19,756 nucleotides of DNA. Origin: JAISGQ01 sp964500965 (GTDB lineage Bacteria > Bacillota > Clostridia > Oscillospirales > Acutalibacteraceae). The stretch spans positions 1 to 19,756 of the forward strand of contig CAZCQZ010000035.1 in the NCBI GenBank assembly GCA_964500965.1, written 5' to 3'. The notes under the pieces are model-generated. The model saw only the letters and a program-made list of their open reading frames with translations. It did not search any database and was not told where the DNA came from. The first letter of the stretch is position 1; each line of letters opens with the position of its first letter. The position numbers and the translations under genes are program-made. Positions 1 to 6,841 of the stretch are shown here, piece by piece.

Positions 1-57
1 AAGGATTGTGTATAGTTATTTCATTTGCTGGGGCTGATTTAATTATACCAGGATATT

Positions 58-816
58 ATGTCTATTTTACAACAGCTCAACAGTGTCCCCATGTATGCCA
101 TATGCGGCGGTATTGTGGCGGTGGTTGCGGTAATCTGCATCATCTTCATGGTAAGAGCCTACCGTGCGGGAAAGGCAATCGGAATGGACACGGCAAAGAT
201 GAAAAAGGTCATCATTTCAAGTGCGACCTTTACGATGCTTCCGGCAGTAGGTATACTGCTGGGCGTTATCGCTCTTGCCGGAAGTCTCGGTACTCCGTGG
301 CCCTGGCTCAGACTTTCCGTAATAGGCGCACTCCACTACGAAACTCAGGTTGCGGAGGCAGCCGCAGAGCAGGTGGGAATGAGCCGGCTTTCCGCTTCCG
401 AAATGACCGCTTCGGGTTTTGCAACCATTGCACTGCTTATGAGCATATGCATAATGTGGGGCATGGTGCTTTCTCTGATTTTCAACAAGAGCTACACCAA
501 AAAGCTCGGCAACGGCGGAAAAAAGAAGTCCTCAGGCGGTGCAGGCTTCGGTGACAGCGCAATGACGGCAATGTTTATCGGACTTGTGTGCGCATATATC
601 GGCAGCTACATAGGCGATTTTATTTCCGGCGGCGGACTGTTCACCTTTGCAGGTGACTGGATGCCCCTTGTAGTAGTGGCGGTTTCAGGGCTTTCCATGG
701 CGTTCTTTATGTGGCTCGGAGGCAAAAAGCACTTCGCATGGGTTGAAAGCTTCTCAATTGCCGGAAGTATGCTCCTCGGAATGGGCTCTGCCGTTGTTGT
801 CGGACTTTTCATATAA
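58..816 (+). CDS. DUF5058-family multi-pass membrane protein
   Basis: This is a 252-aa integral membrane protein with about six hydrophobic segments (roughly residues 12-33, 51-75, 116-141, 167-190, 199-218 and 230-252). A Gly/Lys-rich cytoplasmic loop (about 148-165) divides it into two halves. The overall look and the loop containing PWPWLRLSVIGALHYETQ match my memory of the DUF5058 family, which has no established function. The start is supported by AGGA at 50-53. It is first in a three-gene run: 18 nt separate it from the next membrane protein, and an M20 peptidase follows. I infer that the two membrane proteins form a transporter whose substrate is cleaved by the peptidase. That function is a guess; the family call is by recognition only. 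Confidence 0.8.
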   Translation: MSILQQLNSVPMYAICGGIVAVVAVICIIFMVRAYRAGKAIGMDTAKMKKVIISSATFTMLPAVGILLGVIALAGSLGTPWPWLRLSVIGALHYETQVAEAAAEQVGMSRLSASEMTASGFATIALLMSICIMWGMVLSLIFNKSYTKKLGNGGKKKSSGGAGFGDSAMTAMFIGLVCAYIGSYIGDFISGGGLFTFAGDWMPLVVVAVSGLSMAFFMWLGGKKHFAWVESFSIAGSMLLGMGSAVVVGLFI

Positions 817-834
817 ACGAGGGAGGGACAGTAA

Positions 835-1527
835 ATGAACGAACAGGAAAGAAATGCTTATTTTGAGCAATACAACAATAAAACCCACGTAATCGGCAGA
901 ATAGCCACGGCACTGGTACTGGTACTGCTTTTGGGCGCGCCGTTCCTTATGGGCTATTATCTCGGCGCACTGCCTGAAATGAGCGCGGTAGGCAAGGCGT
1001 TTTTGTCGGTAGGTCTTGTGTGGACTGTCAGTTCCGTTGCGGAGTTTCTTATTTATACGCCGATGCTCGGTGCAGGCGGCGGTTATCTGGCGTTTATTAC
1101 GGGAAATCTTATCAACATGAAAATTCCCTGTGCAATCAACGCCCGTGATACTGTGGGCGCAAAGTCGGGTACTCCCGAAAACGAGATAATATCTACCCTT
1201 TCAATAGCAACCTCATCTCTTGTGACAATACTCGTTCTGGCATTGGGCGTGCTGCTTCTTGTGCCGCTTCAGCCCATACTGCAAAGCCCCGTGCTTCAGC
1301 CTGCCTTTGATTACGTTGTGCCTGCGCTTTTCGGCGCAATGGCTTACAAGTATTTCAGAAAGAACATGAAAATCGCCATTGTTCCTCTTGTTATAATGAG
1401 CGTGCTGTTTGTGTTCGTTCCGTCGCTGACTTCTTCAACAAGCTTTATGATAATCCCCAGCGGCGTTATCGCAATCGGACTTTCTTTTATATTTTTCAAA
1501 GCGCAGAAGAAAAGGAGTGAAAGCTGA
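835..1527 (+). CDS. Multi-pass membrane protein, partner of the DUF5058 protein
   Basis: This 230-aa protein has about six membrane segments: near residues 20-42, 52-75 and 78-92, then 120-150, 158-172 and 180-222. The conserved-looking central loop contains FITGNLINMKIPCAINARD and a short GTPENE stretch before a helix with IATSS. The first protein of the operon also has an ATIA-type helix after a polar loop, so the two may be distant relatives acting as a hetero-oligomer. A strong GGGAGGG site lies at 821-827, 7 nt before ATG. The stop codon overlaps the start of the M20 peptidase by one base, which indicates translational coupling. I do not recognise a named family. A substrate-translocating subunit is inferred from context only. 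Confidence 0.7.
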   Translation: MNEQERNAYFEQYNNKTHVIGRIATALVLVLLLGAPFLMGYYLGALPEMSAVGKAFLSVGLVWTVSSVAEFLIYTPMLGAGGGYLAFITGNLINMKIPCAINARDTVGAKSGTPENEIISTLSIATSSLVTILVLALGVLLLVPLQPILQSPVLQPAFDYVVPALFGAMAYKYFRKNMKIAIVPLVIMSVLFVFVPSLTSSTSFMIIPSGVIAIGLSFIFFKAQKKRSES

Positions 1528-2984
1528 TGAAATACGTTAATATCGCGATAGCTGTTGTTCTCGGTATTGTTGCGCTTCTTTTTCTGCTGCTTATCGTGGC
1601 AGTGCTGCGCACGGTATTTATGGGTAGAAAGAAATCGGAATATACCCCCGAACCGGAGGAAAGCCGTGTAAAGGAATATTCCGAAAAACTTTCCGAAATG
1701 ATAAAAATTCCCACCGTTTCCCACAAGGGTCAAACCGATATTTCCGAATACCTCAAGCTTCACGAAAAGCTTGAACAGCTTTTCCCCACCGTTCACGAAA
1801 AGCTTGAAAAAACCGTTATTGACGGCAACCTGCTTTTCCGTTGGGAGGGTAAAAGCCGCGAAAACCCCATTGTTCTCATGAGCCACCACGATGTTGTGCC
1901 TGCCGAGGGCGTATGGGAGCACGAGCCTTTTTCCGGTGACATTGCCGACGGAAAGGTATGGGGCAGAGGCGCAGGAGATACAAAATGCTCCGTGATGTCC
2001 TTTTTCCAGGCGGTTGAGGAGCTTTTAAAGGAAGACTACGTGCCCCGGTGCGATGTTTATCTTGCTTCCTCATGCACCGAAGAATGGGGCGGAGACGGAG
2101 GACCTAAACTTGTTGCCGAGCTTAAACGCCGCGGCGTAAAGCCCTTTTTGGTGTGTGATGAGGGCGGCGGAATAATATCCGAGCCTGTCGGCGGTATTAA
2201 GGGCAATTATGCCATGGTGGGTGTTTTTGAAAAGGGGCACGCAAATCTTAAATTTACCGCACGAAGCAACGGCGGCCACGCAAGTACCCCACCCCGAAAC
2301 ACGCCGATTGTACGGCTTGCCGCCTTTATCAACGAGGTGGAAAGCGGAAAACATTTCAAGAAAAAATTCCTGCCCGAAGTCACCGCAATGTTCGGCAGAC
2401 TTTCTCGGTATGCTCCTTTCGGACTGCGGCTTGTAATGGGAAATCTGTGGTATTTCAAGCCCCTTATGAAAGCGGTCATGCCTGCCATAAGCTCACAGGC
2501 AGGCGCAATGCTCCGCACGACAGTGGCATTTACCATGCAGTCTGGCTCCGATGCCGAAAACGTTTTGCCTCAGGAAGCAACGCTGTGTGCCAATGTCAGA
2601 TATATTCCTCATCAGGGCGAAAAGAAAACTCTCAAGGTGCTCAAAAAGCTTGCCAAGAAGTACGACCTTGAAATGGAAGTGCTCAATTCCGGCGATTATT
2701 CAAAGCCTGCGGACATAAACGGAAAGGCGTTTAAAATGGTGGAAAAGACCATTGAACAGACCTTCCCCGGATTAGCCTACAGCCCTTACGTGGTGCTCGG
2801 TGCAACAGACGCGCGTTTTTATCAGGAAATTTGCGATAACTGCGTGCGATTTGCTCCGGTCATATACGGTCCCGAACAGATGAAAGGTATGCACGGCTTA
2901 AACGAAAATATCGAATGTGCATGCATTCCGGGAGCTGTGGACTTTTACAAGAATCTTATTAAGAAGCAGGAAGAAAACAAATAA
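1527..2984 (+). CDS. Membrane-tethered M20-family metallopeptidase (carboxypeptidase/dipeptidase type)
   Basis: This is a 485-aa di-zinc hydrolase of the M20 clan, predicted to cleave dipeptides, C-terminal residues or N-acyl amino acids. One N-terminal membrane helix (about 5-31) is followed by Arg-Lys-Lys, so by the positive-inside rule the enzyme domain probably faces the cytoplasm. Visible active-site motifs are SHHDVVP (ligand H120, D122), GRGAGDTK (bridging D151), CTEEW (catalytic E185, ligand E186), DEGGG (D211) and MHGLNE (H456). The inserted lid or dimerisation domain lies at about 235-365. The length and N-terminal anchor resemble the PM20D1/carboxypeptidase-S branch. Coupling to two membrane proteins suggests a transported peptide or acylated amino acid is hydrolysed on entry. 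The substrate cannot be read from the sequence. Confidence 0.9.
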   Translation: MKYVNIAIAVVLGIVALLFLLLIVAVLRTVFMGRKKSEYTPEPEESRVKEYSEKLSEMIKIPTVSHKGQTDISEYLKLHEKLEQLFPTVHEKLEKTVIDGNLLFRWEGKSRENPIVLMSHHDVVPAEGVWEHEPFSGDIADGKVWGRGAGDTKCSVMSFFQAVEELLKEDYVPRCDVYLASSCTEEWGGDGGPKLVAELKRRGVKPFLVCDEGGGIISEPVGGIKGNYAMVGVFEKGHANLKFTARSNGGHASTPPRNTPIVRLAAFINEVESGKHFKKKFLPEVTAMFGRLSRYAPFGLRLVMGNLWYFKPLMKAVMPAISSQAGAMLRTTVAFTMQSGSDAENVLPQEATLCANVRYIPHQGEKKTLKVLKKLAKKYDLEMEVLNSGDYSKPADINGKAFKMVEKTIEQTFPGLAYSPYVVLGATDARFYQEICDNCVRFAPVIYGPEQMKGMHGLNENIECACIPGAVDFYKNLIKKQEENK

Positions 2985-2991
2985 GCAAACA

Positions 2992-3030
2992 AAAACCGCA
3001 AGTCTGTCTTTTGACATGGCTTGCGGTTTT
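2992..3030. terminator. Bidirectional intrinsic terminator between convergent genes
   Basis: Perfect 11-bp arms AAAACCGCAAG (2992-3002) and CTTGCGGTTTT (3020-3030) enclose a smaller TGTC-TTTT-GACA hairpin. The ends are T-rich in both directions, so it can stop the M20 operon on the plus strand and the LRR gene on the minus strand. Confidence 0.85.
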
Positions 3031-3052
3031 CTGTATTTATCTACTATTTAAT

Positions 3053-4222
3053 TTAATAGCTGACTTCGCAATTCGGACGTTTGTCCGCTTCCTTTTTCGC
3101 GGCGGCGTCCGAAACATCGTTGTCGGCAAATTCAAGGACGATAAGGTTTTCCAGGTCGGCAAGAGGCGCAAGGCTCTTTACGCTGTTTTGACCGAATGAA
3201 AGCTCTCTAAGACCCGTAAGCTTTTTGAGCGGAGTAATATCCTTAACAATATTGCTTGAAAAATTCAGGCTGTAAAGGGAATATAGCTCCGAGAGAGGTG
3301 AAATGTCGGAAACATTGTTGTCCTGAAATGCCAGAGAACGAAGCTTCTTCATGCCGGCTACTGCCGAAATATCGGTTATGCCGTTGCTGTTGAGAACAAG
3401 GTCTGTCATAGAGGTCATGCCGGCTATGGGTGAAATATCCGACACGCTGTTATTGTCAATATTCAGCACCGTTATTCCCGTCAAGCCGCGTATGGATTCA
3501 AGAGATTCGACATAGCAGTTTCTTACATACAGTTCGCTGAGTGAGGAAAGTGAGGAAAGGGGAGAAAGGTCTGAAATACTGTTGTCGGATATTGACAGAT
3601 ATTCAAGCTTTGAAAGAGCCGCAAGAGGTGTCAAATCCGAAATATAATTCCCGGAAATACTCAGGATTTTTAATGAAGTACAGCTTTCAAGGGCGTCTAT
3701 GTTCTCAATGAGATTGTCGTCCAAATACAATTCTTCAAGCTTTGTCAGCTTTGAAAGAGCCGAAATATCCTTGATGTAATTGTATTTTATACTGGTGCTC
3801 AAAACCTCGTTAACGCCGGTGTAGGAAGCGTTGGTGTTCTCGGTAACGGTCAGCGTTCCCAACTTCAGGGTTTTAAGCTTTTTACAGCCGGACAGCACTG
3901 AAATGTCCTCAATTCCCGTTCCGGAAAGGTCAAGATAATTAAGGGATGTAAAATATTTCAGGTCGGAAAAATTGTCGATTTCCATTCCGGAAAGGTCGAG
4001 CCTTGTCAGAGAGGTTGAATAGGACTGCTCGCCAAAGGTCACGGTTTCGGGCTTTTTGTCCGAACAGGCGTTGATGATGAGAATGATAACAAGAGCCAGC
4101 ACAAGGGCGATGACAGCGAGAATTATCTGGGGACGGCGATCCCACAGCAGTGACCCTATGCTGTTGCCGCGTCTGCGGCGTTTCTGATAGCTTGAGCCGC
4201 TGTAATAGGCTTTTATGGGCAT
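3053..4222 (-). CDS. Membrane-anchored leucine-rich-repeat protein (internalin-like repeats)
   Basis: This 389-aa protein has a basic N-terminus (KRRRR at 14-18), one membrane helix (about 32-51) and an extracytoplasmic domain made almost entirely of about 13 leucine-rich repeats of 22 residues. A typical unit is LxxLxLxxNxIxDIxPLxxLx, the SDS22/internalin pattern. Repeats run from about residue 71 to 385. One irregular unit near 115-160 carries an insertion of about 20 residues (LTVTENTNASYTG). Such solenoids bind proteins or surface ligands; the partner here is unknown. There is no LPXTG motif or lipobox, so the N-terminal helix is the only anchor. GAAAGGAG sits before the ATG. The gene follows hflX by 79 bp on the same strand and may share its transcript. 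Confidence 0.85.
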   Translation of the reverse strand: MPIKAYYSGSSYQKRRRRGNSIGSLLWDRRPQIILAVIALVLALVIILIINACSDKKPETVTFGEQSYSTSLTRLDLSGMEIDNFSDLKYFTSLNYLDLSGTGIEDISVLSGCKKLKTLKLGTLTVTENTNASYTGVNEVLSTSIKYNYIKDISALSKLTKLEELYLDDNLIENIDALESCTSLKILSISGNYISDLTPLAALSKLEYLSISDNSISDLSPLSSLSSLSELYVRNCYVESLESIRGLTGITVLNIDNNSVSDISPIAGMTSMTDLVLNSNGITDISAVAGMKKLRSLAFQDNNVSDISPLSELYSLYSLNFSSNIVKDITPLKKLTGLRELSFGQNSVKSLAPLADLENLIVLEFADNDVSDAAAKKEADKRPNCEVSY

Positions 4223-4301
4223 GATTTACAGCTCCTTTCATAATCCCGTTAACATATTTTAGCACATGAAGTCCGTTATTTCAACCATAGAGAACCGCGC
4301 A

Positions 4302-5537
4302 CTATTTGCCTGTTTCGTATTTTTTTAGAGGTGCGGCTATGGGCATTTCCGCAGAAAAGTCAAGAAGCAGACCGTTTTCGGTATATTCCTCGGAATAAAT
4401 CGTTCCGCGTTCACGGACGGCGGCGGCTTCACCGATACGGTCAAAGGGCAGAAGAACATTTAGCCGCAACCGCTTTACGGGCATGGCGTCGTCGATTGCC
4501 GCAAGGAGATTTTCAAGCCCCTCACCGGTCTTTGCCGAAATCCGAACGCCCTTTAAGCCTGCCTGTACGCAATCCCTGTCACACTTGTTGAGAACGGTGA
4601 CGGTTGGCGTATTACCTGCTCCGAGCTGAGAAAGCAGGTCGGTTGTAACCTCAAGCTGTTCCATACACACAGGAGACGAAGCGTCACAAACATTTATAAT
4701 AATGTCCGCTTCCGCCGCCTCCGCAAGGGTGGAGCGGAAAGCCTTAATAAGGTGGTGGGGCAGATTACGTATGAAGCCTACGGTATCAACAAGCATAACA
4801 GATGCGCCGCTGGGAAGCTCAAGGGCACGTGCCGTTGAATCAAGGGTTGCAAACAGCATATCCTCCGCAAGAACGCCCGCCTGTGTAAGAGTGTTGAGCA
4901 GGGTACTTTTTCCTGCGTTGGTGTAGCCCACAATGGCGGCGGTAACAATTTCGTCCTTTTTGCGACGTGTGCGCAAAAGGGTACGGTGCTTTTCCACCTG
5001 CTCAAGCTTTTCGGAAAGCACTTCGATTCTGCGGCGGATATGCCGTTTATCCGTTTCAAGCTTTGTTTCACCGGGACCTCTTGTGCCGATTCCGCCACCC
5101 AGACGGCTCATCTCAACGCCCTTACCGGTAAGTCTCGGCAGCATATAGCGAAGCTGAGCAAGCTCAACCTGTAGCTTGCCCTCACCGCTACGGGCGCGCA
5201 TGGCAAAAATATCAAGTATCAGCATTGTTCTGTCGATTGTGCGGACGTCGGTTTCCCTTTCGATATTCGCAACCTGACGAGGTGTAAGCTCGCAGTCGAA
5301 GATTAAAAGGTCAGCTTCGTTCTGAGCACAGAAATCTCTTATTTCCTCAAGCCTGCCTGAGCCGATACAGGTGGCGGTATCTCTTGCCGGTCGGTTTTGA
5401 GTGAAAACTCCGATGACCTCCGCACCGGCAGTTTTCGCAAGCTCCCGAAGTTCATCAAGGGATTCTTCCTCACCCTTTTCACCTAGAAACACGGCGGCAA
5501 GCACCGCTTTTGTTATACTCTCTGTATTTTCGTACAT
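4302..5537 (-). CDS. hflX: GTPase HflX
   Basis: This 411-aa protein is a ribosome-associated GTPase that, in known HflX members, binds the 50S subunit and splits stalled or hibernating ribosomes under stress. The N-terminal HflX domain spans about 10-190, with the glycine-rich GGGIGTRGPGETKLE stretch at 147-161 and the following helical arm. The G domain shows G1 GYTNAGKST (204-212), G2 around T231 in FATLDST, G3 DTVGF (251-255), G4 NKCD (317-320) and a G5-like SAKTGEG. Length is normal for the family. AAGGAG lies just before the ATG. No clear dedicated promoter was seen in the 115 bp upstream, which holds the terminator of the preceding gene, so readthrough or a weak promoter is possible. 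Confidence 0.97.
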   Translation of the reverse strand: MYENTESITKAVLAAVFLGEKGEEESLDELRELAKTAGAEVIGVFTQNRPARDTATCIGSGRLEEIRDFCAQNEADLLIFDCELTPRQVANIERETDVRTIDRTMLILDIFAMRARSGEGKLQVELAQLRYMLPRLTGKGVEMSRLGGGIGTRGPGETKLETDKRHIRRRIEVLSEKLEQVEKHRTLLRTRRKKDEIVTAAIVGYTNAGKSTLLNTLTQAGVLAEDMLFATLDSTARALELPSGASVMLVDTVGFIRNLPHHLIKAFRSTLAEAAEADIIINVCDASSPVCMEQLEVTTDLLSQLGAGNTPTVTVLNKCDRDCVQAGLKGVRISAKTGEGLENLLAAIDDAMPVKRLRLNVLLPFDRIGEAAAVRERGTIYSEEYTENGLLLDFSAEMPIAAPLKKYETGK

Positions 5538-5571
5538 GTTATCTCCTTAGTGTATAGAAAAATGATATTTA

Positions 5572-5610
5572 AAAAAGGGATTTCAATAAGGCAATTTGAA
5601 ATCCCTTTTT
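5572..5610 (-). terminator. Intrinsic terminator after the zinc-ribbon membrane protein gene
   Basis: Perfect 15-bp arms (AAAAAGGGATTTCAA, 5572-5586; complement 5596-5610) flank a 9-nt loop, with T-runs at the end on either strand. It lies 42 nt past the stop of the minus-strand gene ending at 5653. Confidence 0.85.
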
Positions 5611-5652
5611 CATTGTACGTTTTTACGTATGTACGTTAACGCATATCTGCAA

Positions 5653-6663
5653 TCAGTTGTTTTTCTGTATATAATTGTTGAGAGAATCAATTGCAAGGGC
5701 GATTCCGAGGAATGAGCCCAGAACACCCAGAGCAAGGTTGATAAGCAGCTCGGTTGTGCCGACATGACTTAGCAGGAACACCAGCAGTACCGCGACGATA
5801 GTAACGATTTCCGCGCTGACAATAGATGCCATAGAGCCGGTTTTCTTGTCCTTTACACCGCCGAAAGCCACATATCCCATAACCGCAAACACGCCGCAGA
5901 GAACGCAGAGTGCCGGAAGGGGGAAGCCGAAAACAATGCTGATGCCGAAAGGAACAAGACCGGCAAGAGCGCCGATAACAGTTCCCAGCACACCTTTTCC
6001 GACATTGCCGTCATCGTTGCCTGCCTGATACGGCGGCTCAGCTTCCCATGCCGGAGCAGGAGAGGGTTTGCGGTTGGAGGGCTCCATACCGGCATAGGTA
6101 TCGTCCTTATCCTCATCGTAAACGGTGGAGGTACGAAGTCTGTCCTCCTGATACTGCTCTGAACGCGGTTCGGGACGGGGTGCAGGCGCAGGTGCCGGAG
6201 CAGGTGCATGAGGACGGTTGCCTGCCTTTGTCGCGGCAGAACACTCGGCGCACATAGGCTGCACCATATTGTTATAGAATGAACGCTTATTTGCGGGAGC
6301 ACCGCACTTTACGCACACATTGGGAGCGCGGAAGCCGAGTGCTCTGTAATTAGCCGAAACAAAAGTGAGCATATCATCAAGCATATACTCGTCCATAGTG
6401 CCGACGCTTTCGTCATAAAAGAGCGCAAGATAGCCCTCAACATCGCCAACCTGAAGGTCGGAAAGACCGGGCTGACTGCGAAGCATATCCTCTATGCCGT
6501 CAAAGGAAGCATCGGAGGAGCAAACCAGCATAAAAACTGCAAGCTTACCGCCGTCCTCCTCGACAACGGAAAAGCCAACGCCGCCGGAAACGCCGTAAAC
6601 GGTGTCTCCGTCAATACGATATTTCCTGCTTTGCTGCCAGGAAAGTAAACTTTGACTAATCAT
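5653..6663 (-). CDS. Hypothetical protein: N-terminal domain, zinc ribbon, Pro-rich linker, four membrane helices
   Basis: I do not recognise this 336-aa protein as a named family. Residues 1-112 form a soluble domain with no recognised motif. A zinc-ribbon-like pair follows: CVKC (117-120) and CAEC (138-141). A linker then carries an Ala-Pro repeat (153-162) and many acidic and proline residues up to about 222. The C-terminal third has hydrophobic segments near 225-247, 249-268, 281-299 and 304-326. Soluble, metal-binding and membrane modules joined by a flexible linker suggest a sensory or scaffold role at the membrane, but nothing shows a substrate. The promoter at 6735-6762 and a 17-bp palindrome in the leader point to individual regulation. 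Confidence 0.75.
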   Translation of the reverse strand: MISQSLLSWQQSRKYRIDGDTVYGVSGGVGFSVVEEDGGKLAVFMLVCSSDASFDGIEDMLRSQPGLSDLQVGDVEGYLALFYDESVGTMDEYMLDDMLTFVSANYRALGFRAPNVCVKCGAPANKRSFYNNMVQPMCAECSAATKAGNRPHAPAPAPAPAPRPEPRSEQYQEDRLRTSTVYDEDKDDTYAGMEPSNRKPSPAPAWEAEPPYQAGNDDGNVGKGVLGTVIGALAGLVPFGISIVFGFPLPALCVLCGVFAVMGYVAFGGVKDKKTGSMASIVSAEIVTIVAVLLVFLLSHVGTTELLINLALGVLGSFLGIALAIDSLNNYIQKNN

Positions 6664-6680
6664 AAAAATGCCTCCGAATC

Positions 6681-6697
6681 TGTCGGACAGTCCGACA
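6681..6697. promoter_or_regulatory. 17-bp perfect palindrome, candidate repressor operator
   Basis: TGTCGGAC-A-GTCCGACA has two 8-bp arms around one base. It lies between the TATAAT at 6735-6740 and the start codon at 6663, in the untranslated leader. Its length and symmetry resemble TetR-type operators; the cognate regulator is not in the window. Confidence 0.45.
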
Positions 6698-6734
6698 TAA
6701 AATCAGTGTGCACACAACTCACACATATATTTAA

Positions 6735-6762
6735 ATTATAGTCCAAAAAGATGTCAAGTCAA
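6735..6762 (-). promoter_or_regulatory. Sigma-A type promoter for the zinc-ribbon membrane protein gene
   Basis: On the minus strand, TTGACT (6762-6757) and a perfect TATAAT (6740-6735) are separated by 16 bp, about 72 bp before the start codon at 6663. Confidence 0.7.
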
Positions 6763-6841
6763 CCTTTAGATAAGAACAATACGTAAATTTTAATGCTTTT
6801 CGTGTGGATAAATGTAAACTTTTTAAATAGTTTGTTAACAA

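Noticed and set aside
6..554. 182-codon frame at the left edge
   Set aside because: It overlaps the DUF5058 gene in another frame, has Cys/Arg/His-rich composition and no membrane pattern or ribosome site.
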